Assembly: GCF_000145255.1 (NCBI RefSeq)
Contig: NC_014394.1
Span: 2,542,001-2,606,000, forward strand
DNA length: 64,000 bases
From: Gallionella capsiferriformans ES-2
GTDB taxonomy: Bacteria > Pseudomonadota > Gammaproteobacteria > Burkholderiales > Gallionellaceae
Direction: 5' to 3'
Each line of letters begins with the position of its first letter. Position 1 is the first letter of the stretch. The notes beneath the pieces are model-generated. The model saw only the letters and a list, made by a program, of their open reading frames with translations. It made no database searches and had not been told where the DNA came from. Positions 1-9,419 of this stretch are shown one piece after another. The translations under genes and the position numbers were made by a program.

Positions 1-248
1 CCGGCATCCAGCGGACCTAAATAGAGCGTGATGCGACTGTTCGCTCCAATCACCTTTTCCCGGTTGAGCGCATGACTGTCGAATTCTTCAGGCGTCGCAT
101 CCTGATTGTCGATCACCAGCTTGAACTTAACGCCTGACGGGACAATTAATTCCGCAGGCTCAAAGCGGTGATCTTTGATCACCAGCGTGTAGTCAGCCGC
201 AAGTGCTGCAAACGGAAACAGCAATGCGATGAGAAAAATCGTTTTCAT
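1..248 (-). CDS. Periplasmic cupredoxin-like iron-uptake protein (partial, C-terminus beyond window)
   Basis: Reading the minus strand from ATG at 248 gives an open frame to the window edge (82 codons). It begins with a signal peptide (MKTIFLIALLF, Ala-rich to about residue 20) followed by a cupredoxin_1-type domain. The block FEPAELIVPSGVKFKL, then NQDATPEEFDS, then LNREKV and LGPLDAG matches the family found beside FTR1 iron permeases. The likely role is periplasmic metal (Cu/Fe) handling in high-affinity ferrous iron uptake. A Fur box lies just upstream, between this gene and fur, so iron-dependent repression is expected. The C-terminus and any linked permease gene are outside the window. 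The family call is by pattern recognition and is fairly sure; the exact substrate is inferred. Confidence 0.8.
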   Translation of the reverse strand, partial: MKTIFLIALLFPFAALAADYTLVIKDHRFEPAELIVPSGVKFKLVIDNQDATPEEFDSHALNREKVIGANSRITLYLGPLDA

Positions 249-272
249 AACCATCCTTTGTCGAATTTAGAT

Positions 273-297
273 GCAAATGATAATCGTTCTCATTTGC
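273..297. promoter_or_regulatory. Fur box between the divergent cupredoxin and fur genes
   Basis: Near-perfect inverted repeat: arms GCAAATGA and TCATTTGC around the core TAATCGTTC. It matches the classical GATAATGATAATCATTATC Fur consensus closely, including ATGATAATCGTTCTCAT. It sits 25 bp upstream of the cupredoxin start and 51 bp upstream of fur, so it can control both genes and could give Fur autoregulation. Confidence 0.85.
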
Positions 298-348
298 GAT
301 AACAAGCATTTTCAGGCATGATTATCGAAATTCTCAAAAGTCATCAAA

Positions 349-780
349 ATGCGCCAACCTGAACATCTGAAAAACGCCGGTCTCAAATCCACTTTGCCGC
401 GACTCAAGGTACTCAGCCTGTTTGAATCAGGTCAGGCACGCCACATGAGCGCCGAAGAAGTCTATAAACATCTGCTCAGTACCGGCGACGATGTCGGACT
501 TGCCACCATATACCGGGTGCTGACCCAGTTCGAACAGGCAGGCTTGCTGATTCGTCACAATTTTGAAGGAGGCAAATCCGTCTTCGAACTCAATCAAGGC
601 ACGCATCACGACCACATCGTCTGTTTGCAATGCGGCCATGTCGAAGAATTTTTTGACGCTGGCATCGAGGCACGTCAGGAAAAAGCCGCTGCCGAACGCG
701 GCTTTTCGATCCGCGACCATACGCTGTCGATCTATGCCGATTGCACCAAAGCCGCCTGCCCGAATAAAACCCAAATCTGA
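349..780 (+). CDS. fur: Ferric uptake regulator Fur
   Basis: 143-aa Fur-family repressor, the usual length for proteobacterial Fur. The N-terminal winged helix (residues 1-80) opens with LKNAGLKSTLPRLKVL and contains AEEVYKHL and GLATIYRVLTQFEQAGL. The dimerisation domain carries the metal-binding HHDHIVCLQCGHVEEF segment and a C-terminal CTKAACPN. The protein binds Fe(II) and then DNA to repress iron-acquisition genes. The start at 349 has no clear Shine-Dalgarno site, but an in-frame stop lies at 319-321 and no other ATG fits. It lies divergent from an iron-uptake cupredoxin across a Fur box. The presence of HHDH and CxxC makes Fur more likely than Zur or PerR. Confidence 0.93.
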   Translation: MRQPEHLKNAGLKSTLPRLKVLSLFESGQARHMSAEEVYKHLLSTGDDVGLATIYRVLTQFEQAGLLIRHNFEGGKSVFELNQGTHHDHIVCLQCGHVEEFFDAGIEARQEKAAAERGFSIRDHTLSIYADCTKAACPNKTQI

Positions 781-796
781 AAATCACTAACGCCTC

Positions 797-1456
797 ATGA
801 TCCCCTGGCTTGCTGAACATACGCCCTTCCCGCCGGTCGCCTCCGCACGGCAGGAACCTAACGGACTCTTGGCAGCGGGCGGCTCACTGACTCCGGAACG
901 ACTGCTAAGCGCCTACCGTCGCGGCATCTTCCCGTGGTTTAGTCCGGGTGAGCCGCTGTTATGGTGGAGCCCCGATCCGCGCATGGTTTTGATCCCCGGT
1001 GAATTTAAACTGTCCGGCTCCCTCGCAAAAGTCCTGCGCAGCAGTGCCTTTGAGCTGCGCATCGACAGCGCATTCGAACAGGTGATGAAGGAATGTGCCG
1101 CCCCCCGCGGCGATCAACCCGGCACCTGGATCAGCGATGAGATGATCGCCGCCTATGTCGAACTGCACCGATTAGGCCATGCGCACTCAATAGAAAGCTG
1201 GCAGAACGGCAAACTTGCCGGTGGCTTATATGGCGTTGCAATCGGTCGCATGTTCTACGGTGAATCGATGTTCAGCCGTGTCTCTAACGCGTCAAAAATC
1301 GCGCTGCACCATCTTTGCCAGCAACCCTATGACTTGATCGATTGCCAGATGCACACCCCGCACTTAGCCTCACTAGGCGCAAGACTGCTGCCGCGCGATC
1401 AGTTTATTGCGAGCGTGAGTGAGTTGACGCGTATCAATTCGACATTAGCGCCATGA
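797..1456 (+). CDS. aat: Leucyl/phenylalanyl-tRNA--protein transferase
   Basis: 219-aa cytoplasmic aminoacyl-transferase of the bacterial N-degron pathway. It moves Leu or Phe from charged tRNA to N-terminal Lys/Arg of proteins so that ClpS/ClpAP can degrade them. Family hallmarks are visible: the N-terminal FPPVASA and [26 protein letters not shown] block (residues 10-50), [12 protein letters not shown], and the GNAT-like core [21 protein letters not shown] with [19 protein letters not shown]. Its stop overlaps the start of bpt (ATGA at 1453-1456), so the two transferases are translationally coupled, a common arrangement in proteobacteria. Confidence 0.95.
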   Translation: MIPWLAEHTPFPPVASARQEPNGLLAAGGSLTPERLLSAYRRGIFPWFSPGEPLLWWSPDPRMVLIPGEFKLSGSLAKVLRSSAFELRIDSAFEQVMKECAAPRGDQPGTWISDEMIAAYVELHRLGHAHSIESWQNGKLAGGLYGVAIGRMFYGESMFSRVSNASKIALHHLCQQPYDLIDCQMHTPHLASLGARLLPRDQFIASVSELTRINSTLAP

Positions 1457-2202
1457 GTACGCTTAACGACACGCCGATCTCGGCGCTGCATTTTTATCTG
1501 ACAGCCCCCTATCCATGCAGCTACCTGCCGGATTTGCAGGCGCGCTCGCAGGTCGCCACGCCGGGATTTTTGATCAATTCGGCGCTGTACTCCCAACTCG
1601 TGCGCTACGGATTCCGGCGCAGCAGCAGCCACATCTATCGTCCCCGCTGCGACACCTGTAGCGCCTGCATTCAGATGCGCGTGCGTGCAGAAGATTTCTC
1701 GCCTAACCGGTCTCAGCGCCGCGCCTGGTCGCAACACAGCACGCTCAATGCGACCCTGCATGCACTGCAGGACAAGCCCGAATATTTTGAGTTGTATCAA
1801 CGCTATCAGCTTGCCCGCCACCCTGACGGCGGAATGGACAATGACGATTTTGAGGCCTACCAGACATTTATATTGCAAAGCCATGTCGACACACTGCTGG
1901 TAGAATTCCGTCAGGACGGGATATTGCGCATGGTCAGCATAGTCGATCTACTCGATGACGGCCTCTCATCCGTGTACACCTTTTACGACCCTGATGTTCC
2001 CCGCGCCCGTTTCGGTATCTACAACGTCTTGTGGCAAATTGAATTGTGCCGCAAACTGAATTTGGATTTCGTTTACTTAGGCTACTGGATAGCGAACAGC
2101 CGAAAAATGTCGTATAAAACCCAATATCAACCGGCAGAAGGCTTGCAGGATGGTCACTGGTCAGAACTGCGCAACAAACAAACTGAAAGCTTGAAAATAT
2201 GA
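1453..2202 (+). CDS. bpt: Aspartate/glutamate leucyltransferase (Bpt; often annotated as arginyl-tRNA--protein transferase Ate)
   Basis: 249-aa member of the ATE/Bpt family that conjugates an amino acid, Leu in characterised bacterial Bpt enzymes, to N-terminal Asp/Glu. This is the second branch of the N-degron pathway begun by Aat upstream. The N-terminal domain shows [17 protein letters not shown] and the [15 protein letters not shown] cysteine cluster. The C-terminal domain shows [29 protein letters not shown] and a [26 protein letters not shown] block. It overlaps aat by 4 bp and the following membrane-protein gene by 4 bp (ATGA), making a tight operon. Leucyl rather than arginyl specificity is inferred from the bacterial family. 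Confidence 0.93.
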   Translation: MSTLNDTPISALHFYLTAPYPCSYLPDLQARSQVATPGFLINSALYSQLVRYGFRRSSSHIYRPRCDTCSACIQMRVRAEDFSPNRSQRRAWSQHSTLNATLHALQDKPEYFELYQRYQLARHPDGGMDNDDFEAYQTFILQSHVDTLLVEFRQDGILRMVSIVDLLDDGLSSVYTFYDPDVPRARFGIYNVLWQIELCRKLNLDFVYLGYWIANSRKMSYKTQYQPAEGLQDGHWSELRNKQTESLKI

Positions 2203-3086
2203 AAACACGTCTGGGAATTTTCATCGTCGCGCTGCTGCTTTTACCGCTGGCGGGATTTTTTATAAGCGGCGGTGAGTGGCAACAACTGACCGTAGCCACA
2301 GGATCTGACGACGTCATTGCCGGCACCTTGCGCACCAGCATCATGCTGATGATTTACGTGTTTCTGCTCAATCTGATCGTCAAACGCATGACCGGCAACG
2401 CCCCGCTGGATACGCAGCGCCCCTACTTCATCGCCGTGGGGGCGGCCAGCGCGGTACTGTGCTGGCAACTGAGTTTCCTGAACCTCTTCGTCGCAAGCTG
2501 GGTCTCGCCGCAGGACAATCCGCTTATATTGCAGCTCATGATCTACACGCCGCTATTTGCGCTGCTGGCGCCGGCCATCCTGCTCACCCGCGCCCTGTTC
2601 GCTAGCTTCCCGGGCCTGCTCAAAGCGCTCAACTGCCGGATCACCTTTGCAGCACCGAACGCCGAGACGCTGGCACGCGTGCTGCTGGCAGCGTCCCTGA
2701 TCGGACTGACAGCCGGTGCGGTATGGCCTGAAAAATTATATGGACTATTCTGGGTCGCGCCTTTATTGCTGCTAACCGCCATGCAATTATTCTGGCATGA
2801 GGGCACCATTTTCACCGGCCTCAAAACAGGCGACTGGGGGCGCCTCGTCTGCACGGCACTCGCCGGCATTATAGTTGGCAATCTCGCCGTGATCAGCTAT
2901 CAGGCCAACGCCCTGCTTGACATCAACCTGCCCAATATCTGGGTCGCGCAAGCGGGCCTTGCGCTATTCGCGCTGACCTGTTTGCAGCTATCCGATGTAC
3001 TGGCAGAAGCCTGGCGCGGGAAATCACGTCAGGCGTTGTATGCAGGCAAGAAAAAATTCCCGATTCCCGTGGTCGTCAAAAAATAA
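2199..3086 (+). CDS. Uncharacterised polytopic membrane protein
   Basis: 295-aa integral membrane protein of unknown function. I do not recognise the family. It starts with a hydrophobic segment (LGIFIVALLLLPLAGFF) that could be a signal anchor. Roughly seven or eight hydrophobic stretches follow, for example TSIMLMIYVFLLNLIV, LQLMIYTPLFALLAPAILLT, LARVLLAASLIGLTAGAVW, LFWVAPLLLLTAMQLFW and VCTALAGIIVGNLAVISY. It ends in a basic tail (GKKKFPIPVVVKK) that should be cytoplasmic. It overlaps bpt by 4 bp and lies 36 bp before pyrD, so it belongs to the aat-bpt-pyrD transcription unit. No catalytic motif is visible. The ORF and its codon use look like the neighbouring core genes. Confidence 0.8.
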   Translation: MKTRLGIFIVALLLLPLAGFFISGGEWQQLTVATGSDDVIAGTLRTSIMLMIYVFLLNLIVKRMTGNAPLDTQRPYFIAVGAASAVLCWQLSFLNLFVASWVSPQDNPLILQLMIYTPLFALLAPAILLTRALFASFPGLLKALNCRITFAAPNAETLARVLLAASLIGLTAGAVWPEKLYGLFWVAPLLLLTAMQLFWHEGTIFTGLKTGDWGRLVCTALAGIIVGNLAVISYQANALLDINLPNIWVAQAGLALFALTCLQLSDVLAEAWRGKSRQALYAGKKKFPIPVVVKK

Positions 3087-3122
3087 TTACGCAAACTTCA
3101 ACCCCGTTTTTGAAAGTTAATC

Positions 3123-4139
3123 ATGTATTCACTGCTCCGCCCCGCGCTGTTCCGGCTCGACCCTGAAACGGCTCATCATCTGACGCTCAACGGCCTCAAC
3201 ACCCTGAACAAACTGGGATTGAGCAGCCTTGTAACCCCCGCCATCCCGGAAGATGCGCGCACCGTCATGGGGCTGACATTCCGTAATCCGGTAGGACTTG
3301 CCGCAGGCCTCGATAAAAACGGCGACTGCATTGACGGTCTGGCCGCAATCGGCTTTGGTGCGATCGAAATCGGCACCATCACCCCGCTGCCGCAACCGGG
3401 CAACCCGAAGCCGCGCCTGTTCCGCCTGCCTGCCGCACAGGGCATCATTAATCGCATGGGCTTTAACAACGATGGCGTCGATGCGCTGATCGCTAACGTG
3501 CAACGCGCAAATTACCGTGGCATTCTGGGCATCAACATCGGCAAGAATGCGGCAACACCGATCGAAAAGGCCGCAGACGACTATTTAATCTGTTTGCGTA
3601 AAGCCTATGCGCACGCAAGCTATATCACGGTCAACATCTCCTCGCCCAACACCAAAAATCTGCGCCAGTTGCAGGATGAAGCTGCCCTCAACGAACTGCT
3701 CTCGCTACTCAAAACCGAACAGCAAAAACTAGCCGACCTCCATAGCAAATATGTGCCCATCGCACTGAAAATCGCACCCGACATGGAGAGTGAACAGATC
3801 ACACAGATTGCCGGCCTGCTGATGCAGCACCGCATAGACGGCGTGATCGCCACCAACACCACACTCTCCCGTGCAGGCGTGGAAAATCTGCCGCACGGCG
3901 ATGAAACAGGCGGACTCTCGGGTGCGCCCGTGCGCGACAAATCGACTCGCGTGATTAGTCAACTCGCCAAAGATCTGCAAGGCGCACTCCCCATCATCGG
4001 GGTGGGCGGCATACTATCTGGCGATGATGCAGCGGAAAAAATCAAAGCCGGCGCATCCCTAGTACAGATCTACAGCGGCCTGATCTATAAAGGTCCTGCC
4101 TTGATCAGTGATTGCTGCCGTGCAATACGCGGCATTTAA
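3123..4139 (+). CDS. pyrD: Dihydroorotate dehydrogenase (quinone), class 2
   Basis: 338-aa class 2 enzyme that oxidises dihydroorotate to orotate in pyrimidine synthesis and passes electrons to membrane quinone through FMN. The N-terminal helical quinone tunnel ([20 protein letters not shown]) marks class 2. The core shows [56 protein letters not shown] and the [18 protein letters not shown] block with the Ser base. It then shows [30 protein letters not shown] and the phosphate-binding [18 protein letters not shown] with ASLVQIYSG. Length is standard. The next gene, rsxA, follows after a 113-bp gap with nothing recognisable. Confidence 0.97.
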   Translation: MYSLLRPALFRLDPETAHHLTLNGLNTLNKLGLSSLVTPAIPEDARTVMGLTFRNPVGLAAGLDKNGDCIDGLAAIGFGAIEIGTITPLPQPGNPKPRLFRLPAAQGIINRMGFNNDGVDALIANVQRANYRGILGINIGKNAATPIEKAADDYLICLRKAYAHASYITVNISSPNTKNLRQLQDEAALNELLSLLKTEQQKLADLHSKYVPIALKIAPDMESEQITQIAGLLMQHRIDGVIATNTTLSRAGVENLPHGDETGGLSGAPVRDKSTRVISQLAKDLQGALPIIGVGGILSGDDAAEKIKAGASLVQIYSGLIYKGPALISDCCRAIRGI

Positions 4140-4252
4140 CATCGATCAATTCGTCCGCCTAATAACCTGATCTCATATGGTTATGCCAATAAAGCGGTTG
4201 AAGCCGACCCTAAATCGTCGGATAATCCGCGCCTGATTTAGAAAGCAAAATA

Positions 4253-4828
4253 ATGACTGAATATCTGCTGATCTTGCTGGGCGCGGTGTTTGTAAACAAC
4301 ATCGTGATGGTCAAGATTCTCGGGCTATGCCCGTTCATGGGCGTCTCCAAGAAACTGGAGGCGGCCGTTGGCATGGGAGCAGCGACAACCTTCGTGCTGA
4401 CTTTAGGTTCGGGCGCGAGCTACCTGATCAGCCATTATTTGCTGGGGCCGGATCTGGCCTACCTGACCACGCTGTCCTTCATCGTGGTGATCGCAGGCAT
4501 CGTGCAGTTCACAGAAATGGCCGTCGAGAAAACCAGTCCGTCGCTGTATCAGACCCTGGGCATTTATCTGCCGCTGATCACCACCAACTGTGCGGTGCTG
4601 GGCATCCCGCTGCTCAATGTACAGGCCAAACACAACTTCATGGAATCCCTGCTGTTCGGCTTCGGCGGCTCGGTCGGTTTTACGCTGGTGATGGTGCTGT
4701 TCGCAGGATTGCGCGAACGCATGGAAGGCGCGGATGTACCGGGAATTTTCAAGGGATCCGCAATCGCGATGGTCACCGCAGGGCTCATGAGCCTGTCCTT
4801 TATGGGTTTTTCAGGATTGATTAAATAA
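4253..4828 (+). CDS. rsxA: Electron transport complex subunit RsxA/RnfA
   Basis: 191-aa inner-membrane subunit of the Rsx/Rnf ferredoxin:NAD(+)-type oxidoreductase, homologous to NqrE. Six transmembrane segments are evident, from the N-terminal [27 protein letters not shown] to the final [13 protein letters not shown]. The two conserved cysteine-bearing half-membrane motifs, [10 protein letters not shown] (near residue 25) and [12 protein letters not shown] (near 110), are the family's membrane iron-sulphur ligand sites. It is the first gene of a six-gene rsxABCDGE operon and ends in TAATG overlap with rsxB. Confidence 0.96.
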   Translation: MTEYLLILLGAVFVNNIVMVKILGLCPFMGVSKKLEAAVGMGAATTFVLTLGSGASYLISHYLLGPDLAYLTTLSFIVVIAGIVQFTEMAVEKTSPSLYQTLGIYLPLITTNCAVLGIPLLNVQAKHNFMESLLFGFGGSVGFTLVMVLFAGLRERMEGADVPGIFKGSAIAMVTAGLMSLSFMGFSGLIK

Positions 4829-5376
4829 TGCTGGGCGCGTTACTGGTCATGGCGTCCATCGCCATCGTTCTGGGTGCGGTGTTAGGTTTTGCCGCGATTA
4901 AATTCCGCGTCGAAGGCAACCCGCTGGTCGACAAGATCGATGCCGTGCTGCCGCAAACCCAGTGCGGTCAGTGCGGCTATCCGGGATGCAAACCCTATGC
5001 GACTGCGATTGCCGAAGGCGCGGCCGACATCAACAAATGTCCGCCCGGCGGCGAAGAAGGCATCCATAAATTAGCCGACCTGCTCGGCATGGAATTCAAA
5101 CCCTTCGGCGGCGAAACCCTCCCCAAACCCAAGGCAGTCGCGATCATCGACGAGTCGACCTGCATCGGCTGTACGCTGTGCATACAGGCGTGTCCCGTTG
5201 ATGCGATCGTCGGTGCGGCCAAACAAATGCACACTATTATCGCCGCCGAATGCACCGGCTGCGAATTGTGCCTAGCCCCCTGCCCGGTCGATTGCATCAG
5301 CATGGAGCCGATTCCTGATAGCGTGTCAAACTGGAAGTGGAAATATCCCGTGTACGCACTGACCGTGTCGAAATAA
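4828..5376 (+). CDS. rsxB: Electron transport complex subunit RsxB/RnfB (polyferredoxin)
   Basis: 182-aa membrane-anchored iron-sulphur subunit that receives electrons from soluble ferredoxin in Rnf-type complexes. An N-terminal membrane anchor (residues 1-25) leads into a four-Cys domain ([13 protein letters not shown] then CPPGG). Two [4Fe-4S] ferredoxin motifs follow, [19 protein letters not shown] and [16 protein letters not shown]. All cluster cysteines are present. It is placed between rsxA (1-bp overlap) and rsxC (3-bp gap). In iron-oxidising bacteria such a complex could work in reverse, reducing ferredoxin at the cost of ion-motive force; that is inference. Confidence 0.96.
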   Translation: MLGALLVMASIAIVLGAVLGFAAIKFRVEGNPLVDKIDAVLPQTQCGQCGYPGCKPYATAIAEGAADINKCPPGGEEGIHKLADLLGMEFKPFGGETLPKPKAVAIIDESTCIGCTLCIQACPVDAIVGAAKQMHTIIAAECTGCELCLAPCPVDCISMEPIPDSVSNWKWKYPVYALTVSK

Positions 5377-5379
5377 ATC

Positions 5380-7047
5380 ATGAGAACACTCTATCAATTT
5401 CACGGCGGAATACATCCTCCCACCAACAAGACACAATCGAATGCCACGCCTATCGTTCAGGCGGCACTACCCTCGAAGCTAGTCATTCCGCTGCACCAGC
5501 ATGTCGGCAACAGCGCACGGCCCGTCGTTGAAGCAGGGCAGCGCGTCCTCAAGGGACAAGTCATCGGCGCGGCCGAAGGCCACTTATCCAGCGCGGTGCA
5601 CGCATCGACCTCAGGCACGATCGCCGCGATCGACCAGCAACTGGTCGCACACCCGTCAGGGATGCCGGATCTATGCATCACGCTGATCCCGGACGGGAAA
5701 AATGAATGGATTGCGTGCGAGCCCTGTGCAGACTGGACGGCGCTCTCGCACAGCGAATTGCGCCACAAATTGCGCGCGGCGGGCGTTGTAGGCTTAGGAG
5801 GCGCGGTATTTCCGAGCGACATGAAACTGTACTCGCACAAGCAAAAAATTAAGACGCTGGTGCTAAACGGGGCGGAGTGCGAACCTTACATCACCTGCGA
5901 CGACATGCTGATGCGCGAACGCGCAGCCGACATCCTGCAAGGCGCCGAGATGATGCGTTCCCTGCTGTACGCGGAAGAGGTGCTGATCGGCATCGAAGAC
6001 AACAAACCCGAAGCGATCGCCGCAATGCGGGCTGCCGTTGCAGCGGGCAATCATCAGAATATGGAAGTCATCGCTGTGCCGACCGTCTATCCCGGCGGCG
6101 GCGCAAAACAGCTGATCCGCGTGCTGACCGGCATCGAGGTCGCAGCCGGCGTGCGTTCGACCAACATGGGCGTGCAATGCTTCAACGTCGGCACCGCCTA
6201 CAGCGCGTGGCGCGCAATCCGTTTTGGCGAGCCGCTGATTTCGCGCATCGTGACCGTCACCGGCAACGTCGCGCAGCCGAAAAATTATGAAGCCCTGATC
6301 GGCACGCCGATGGACGAGCTGGTCGCACAGGCTGCCCCGTTACCAGGCACCACAGACTACATCATGGGCGGCCCGATGATGGGCGTGCTGATGCCCTCCA
6401 AACAAGTCGGCGTCATCAAGGCGACCAACTGCATCATCGCCTCATCAGATGCGATCTTCCCGAAGGCGCTGCCCGCGCTGCCCTGCATCCGCTGCACGCG
6501 TTGCGCCGAGGTTTGCCCGTCAGAGTTGCAGCCGCAGGAACTGTACTGGTTCTCCAAAGCAAAGAATCTCGACAAGGCAGAAGACTATCATCTGTTCGAT
6601 TGCATCGAATGCGGTGCTTGCAGCTATGTCTGTCCGAGCAATATTCCGCTGGTGCAGTATTACCGTTTTGCCAAGAGCGAAATCTGGGCGCGCGACGCGA
6701 ATAAAAAATCCGCCGATGCCGCCCGCGAGCGTCATGAATTCCGTGAGAGCCGCATCGAACGCGAGAAACGCGAAAAAGCTGAAAAACTCGCCGCCAAGGA
6801 AAAAGCCGCACAAGAGGCCAAGGCTGCTGTTCAACCCGCGATCGCACCGATTAACCCCGATGCCGATCCGGAAAATACGCTGCAGCTGAAAATCCAAACG
6901 GCCATCGACCACGCAAAAGAACAGGCGGCGGCGATCAAACCGAAAAACACTGAACAACTCACGCCCGAGCAACAAGCTGCAATTGACGATATCGAGGCGC
7001 GCCGCGCAAGAATCCGTGAGCTTGCCAAAGACGCGACGCCCACCTAG
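5380..7047 (+). CDS. rsxC: Electron transport complex subunit RsxC/RnfC
   Basis: 555-aa peripheral subunit of the Rsx/Rnf complex that carries FMN/NADH-binding Nqo1-like and SLBB domains plus two [4Fe-4S] clusters. Visible blocks are the N-terminal FHGGIHPP motif, the glycine-rich GVVGLGGAVFPSD, LNGAECEPYITCDD (near 170), YPGGGAKQLI, and the cluster motifs CIRCTRCAEVCPSEL (near 370) and CIECGACSYVCPSNIPL (near 410). The last 110 residues are an Ala/Lys/Glu-rich, probably coiled-coil extension, a feature of many proteobacterial RnfC proteins. ATG at 5380 follows rsxB closely. Confidence 0.95.
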   Translation: MRTLYQFHGGIHPPTNKTQSNATPIVQAALPSKLVIPLHQHVGNSARPVVEAGQRVLKGQVIGAAEGHLSSAVHASTSGTIAAIDQQLVAHPSGMPDLCITLIPDGKNEWIACEPCADWTALSHSELRHKLRAAGVVGLGGAVFPSDMKLYSHKQKIKTLVLNGAECEPYITCDDMLMRERAADILQGAEMMRSLLYAEEVLIGIEDNKPEAIAAMRAAVAAGNHQNMEVIAVPTVYPGGGAKQLIRVLTGIEVAAGVRSTNMGVQCFNVGTAYSAWRAIRFGEPLISRIVTVTGNVAQPKNYEALIGTPMDELVAQAAPLPGTTDYIMGGPMMGVLMPSKQVGVIKATNCIIASSDAIFPKALPALPCIRCTRCAEVCPSELQPQELYWFSKAKNLDKAEDYHLFDCIECGACSYVCPSNIPLVQYYRFAKSEIWARDANKKSADAARERHEFRESRIEREKREKAEKLAAKEKAAQEAKAAVQPAIAPINPDADPENTLQLKIQTAIDHAKEQAAAIKPKNTEQLTPEQQAAIDDIEARRARIRELAKDATPT

Positions 7048-7054
7048 GAAAATT

Positions 7055-8089
7055 ATGTCCGGATTTTTTTCACCCTTCATCACCAAACCGGTCAGCGTAT
7101 CCCGGATCATGCTCAACGTGCTGCTGGCCCTTGTGCCGGGCATCGCGCTGTACGTGTGGTTCTACGGCCCGGCGATTCTAATCTCGCTCACACTCGCCAG
7201 CGTCACCGCGCTCGGCGTTGAGGCGCTGATGCTGAAAATTCAGAATAAGCCGGTGGCCTTTTTCCTCAAAGACAACACCGCACTGCTCACCGCATGGCTA
7301 CTCGCACTGTCGATCCCTCCGCTCGCCCCCTGGTGGCTGGTGGTGGTGGGTACGGCATTCGCCATCAGCATCTCCAAACATCTGTACGGAGGAATGGGCA
7401 ACAATCCGTTCAATCCGGCAATGATAGGCTACGCCGTCCTGATCATCTCGTTCCCGGTACACATGACACACTGGCTGACCCCGAACGGCCTGGGTGAAAT
7501 CGCCTTCAGTTTCACGGATCAACTGAACTATATCTTCCGCGAAGTGCTACCCAATGGCGTCAAGCTCGACGCCGTCACGATGGCCACGCCGCTCGACACA
7601 CTGAAAACCCAGCTGCATCTGAACGGCAGTATCAGCGATATTCTCGACATGCCGATCTACGGTCATCTGGCCGGTATCGGGAGCGAATGGGTCGCGGTAG
7701 GATTTTTGCTGGGCGGCCTGTATTTACTGGCCCAACGCATCATCAGCTGGCATCTGCCGGCAGCCTATCTGGCCACCCTGTTCGTTATTGCCGCACTGTT
7801 TCATCTGCTTGATCCGGCCCACTATGTCCAACCCGGATTTCACTTGTTCTCCGGTGCGGCGATGCTGGGCGCATTTTTCATCCTGACCGATCCGGTCACC
7901 AGCCCCACCACCCCGCGCGGCAAACTCATTTTTGCGATGGGCGCGGCCTTGCTGACCTACCTGATCCGCACCTTCGGCGGTTTTCCGGACGGTATGGCGT
8001 TTGCCACCCTGTTGATGAACATCTGCGTGCCGCTAATCGACGCGTGGACGCAGCCCAAAGTATTCGGCAAAAAGGAGAAGCAGTCATGA
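7055..8089 (+). CDS. rsxD: Electron transport complex subunit RsxD/RnfD
   Basis: 344-aa membrane subunit with covalently bound FMN, homologous to NqrB. I place the start at 7055 (MSGFFSPFITKPVSVSRIM), 7 bp after the rsxC stop; the open frame extends further upstream but overlaps rsxC. Conserved blocks are LKDNTALLTAWLLALSIPPLAPWW, YGGMGNNPFNPAMIGY, the FMN-attachment segment ATPLDT (Thr about residue 178, equivalent to Thr187 of E. coli RsxD), SGAAMLGAFFILTDPVTSPTT and GFPDGMAFATLLMN. Ten or so membrane helices are expected. It overlaps rsxG by 4 bp. Confidence 0.95.
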   Translation: MSGFFSPFITKPVSVSRIMLNVLLALVPGIALYVWFYGPAILISLTLASVTALGVEALMLKIQNKPVAFFLKDNTALLTAWLLALSIPPLAPWWLVVVGTAFAISISKHLYGGMGNNPFNPAMIGYAVLIISFPVHMTHWLTPNGLGEIAFSFTDQLNYIFREVLPNGVKLDAVTMATPLDTLKTQLHLNGSISDILDMPIYGHLAGIGSEWVAVGFLLGGLYLLAQRIISWHLPAAYLATLFVIAALFHLLDPAHYVQPGFHLFSGAAMLGAFFILTDPVTSPTTPRGKLIFAMGAALLTYLIRTFGGFPDGMAFATLLMNICVPLIDAWTQPKVFGKKEKQS

Positions 8090-8736
8090 GGCGCACCATC
8101 GCAAAAGCCTCGTTTCACACCGCACTCAATCTGGCCGTGTTTGCGCTGATCGGCACGGCGATACTCGCTTTCACTTTCGCGCAGACGCACGCGCGGATTG
8201 CGCAAAGCGAAGAGGCAGAAAAGCTCAAACTGATTTCGCAGATCGTGCCGAAAACTTTATTCGACAACGATATCATCAAAGATACGCTGAAAATCAAGAC
8301 TGACCCCTTGCTGGGCAATGAAGAGAGCACCACCGCCTACCGTGCGCGCCTGGGTAGCGAACCCTCCGTCGTGGTGCTGGAAGCCATCGCACCGGACGGT
8401 TACAGCGGGAAAATCGGCCTGCTGATCGCAATTAAAAGCACAGGCGAACTCGCCGGCGTGCGCGTGCTGACACACAAGGAAACCCCGGGACTGGGCGATT
8501 ACATCGAAATTGCCCGAAGCCCGTGGATCAAGGGATTCGACGGAAAATCGCCGGGCAATGAGGCCGACTGGAAAGTCAAAAAGGATGGCGGCCAGTTCGA
8601 CTACATGGCCGGTGCCACCATCACACCGCGCGCCGTCGTGAAAGCCGTGCATAAAGCCTTGCAGTATTTCGCCGCCCATCACGACGCGCTGTTCGCCCCC
8701 CAAACGACATCCGCGACACAGGAGCTCAAGCCATGA
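8086..8736 (+). CDS. rsxG: Electron transport complex subunit RsxG/RnfG
   Basis: 216-aa FMN-binding subunit with one N-terminal membrane anchor (FHTALNLAVFALIGTAILAFTF) and a periplasmic domain. The start at 8086 is chosen because it gives MRRTIAKASFHTALN and a 4-bp ATGA overlap with rsxD. The FMN-attachment motif GATITPRAV (near residue 177) and the family block GVRVLTHKETPGLGDYIE are intact. It follows rsxD and precedes rsxE with a 4-bp overlap, indicating strict co-expression. Confidence 0.95.
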   Translation: MRRTIAKASFHTALNLAVFALIGTAILAFTFAQTHARIAQSEEAEKLKLISQIVPKTLFDNDIIKDTLKIKTDPLLGNEESTTAYRARLGSEPSVVVLEAIAPDGYSGKIGLLIAIKSTGELAGVRVLTHKETPGLGDYIEIARSPWIKGFDGKSPGNEADWKVKKDGGQFDYMAGATITPRAVVKAVHKALQYFAAHHDALFAPQTTSATQELKP

Positions 8737-9419
8737 ACTACCAGGAATTCAAGGATATTGTATACAACGGTGTCTGGAAACAGAATACCGGCGTCGTGCA
8801 ACTCTTAGGCTTGTGTCCGATACTTGCGGTCAGCTCATCGGTGGTCAACGGCGTAAGCCTGGGCTTAGCCACCTCGCTCGTGATGGCACTGTCCGGCGCT
8901 GCGATCGCACCCATACGCACCATCGTGCCCAATGAAGCACGCATTCCCGTCTTCATTTTGATCATCGCAGTCCTGGTCACCGTGATCCAGTATCTGATGA
9001 ATGCCTATATGTATTCGCTGTACGTGGTACTCGGCATCTTCATCCCGCTTATCGTAACCAACTGCATCGTACTGGCGCGCATCGAAGCCTTTGCTGCCAA
9101 AAACCCGCCCCTGCAGTCCGCCATCGACGGTTTAGCGATGGGATTAGGGCTGACCGCCGTGCTGGCTGTCTTGGGCGGCGTGCGCGAAATTTTCGGTCAC
9201 GGCACCCTGCTCTCCGGCATCGATATGGCGCTGGGCGAATCGGCCAAATCGCTGGTGATCACCGTAGTGCCGGATTACCACGGATTTTTGCTGGCCATCC
9301 TGCCGCCTGGCGCCTTCATCACGTTAGGGTTGCTGATCGCCACCAAGAACTGGCTGAACCTGCGCGCTGAAGCCCGTGCGCGCACTGAAGCGAGCATCGT
9401 TAAAACGCAGGCGGCATGA
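8733..9419 (+). CDS. rsxE: Electron transport complex subunit RsxE/RnfE
   Basis: 228-aa six-helix membrane subunit homologous to NqrD and structurally twinned with RsxA. The cysteine motifs LLGLCPILAVSS (near residue 27) and VTNCIVLARIEAFA (near 110) mirror those of RsxA and hold the shared membrane iron-sulphur centre. VREIFGHGTLL is also typical. It overlaps rsxG by 4 bp and nth by 4 bp. No rnfH gene follows. Confidence 0.96.
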   Translation: MNYQEFKDIVYNGVWKQNTGVVQLLGLCPILAVSSSVVNGVSLGLATSLVMALSGAAIAPIRTIVPNEARIPVFILIIAVLVTVIQYLMNAYMYSLYVVLGIFIPLIVTNCIVLARIEAFAAKNPPLQSAIDGLAMGLGLTAVLAVLGGVREIFGHGTLLSGIDMALGESAKSLVITVVPDYHGFLLAILPPGAFITLGLLIATKNWLNLRAEARARTEASIVKTQAA

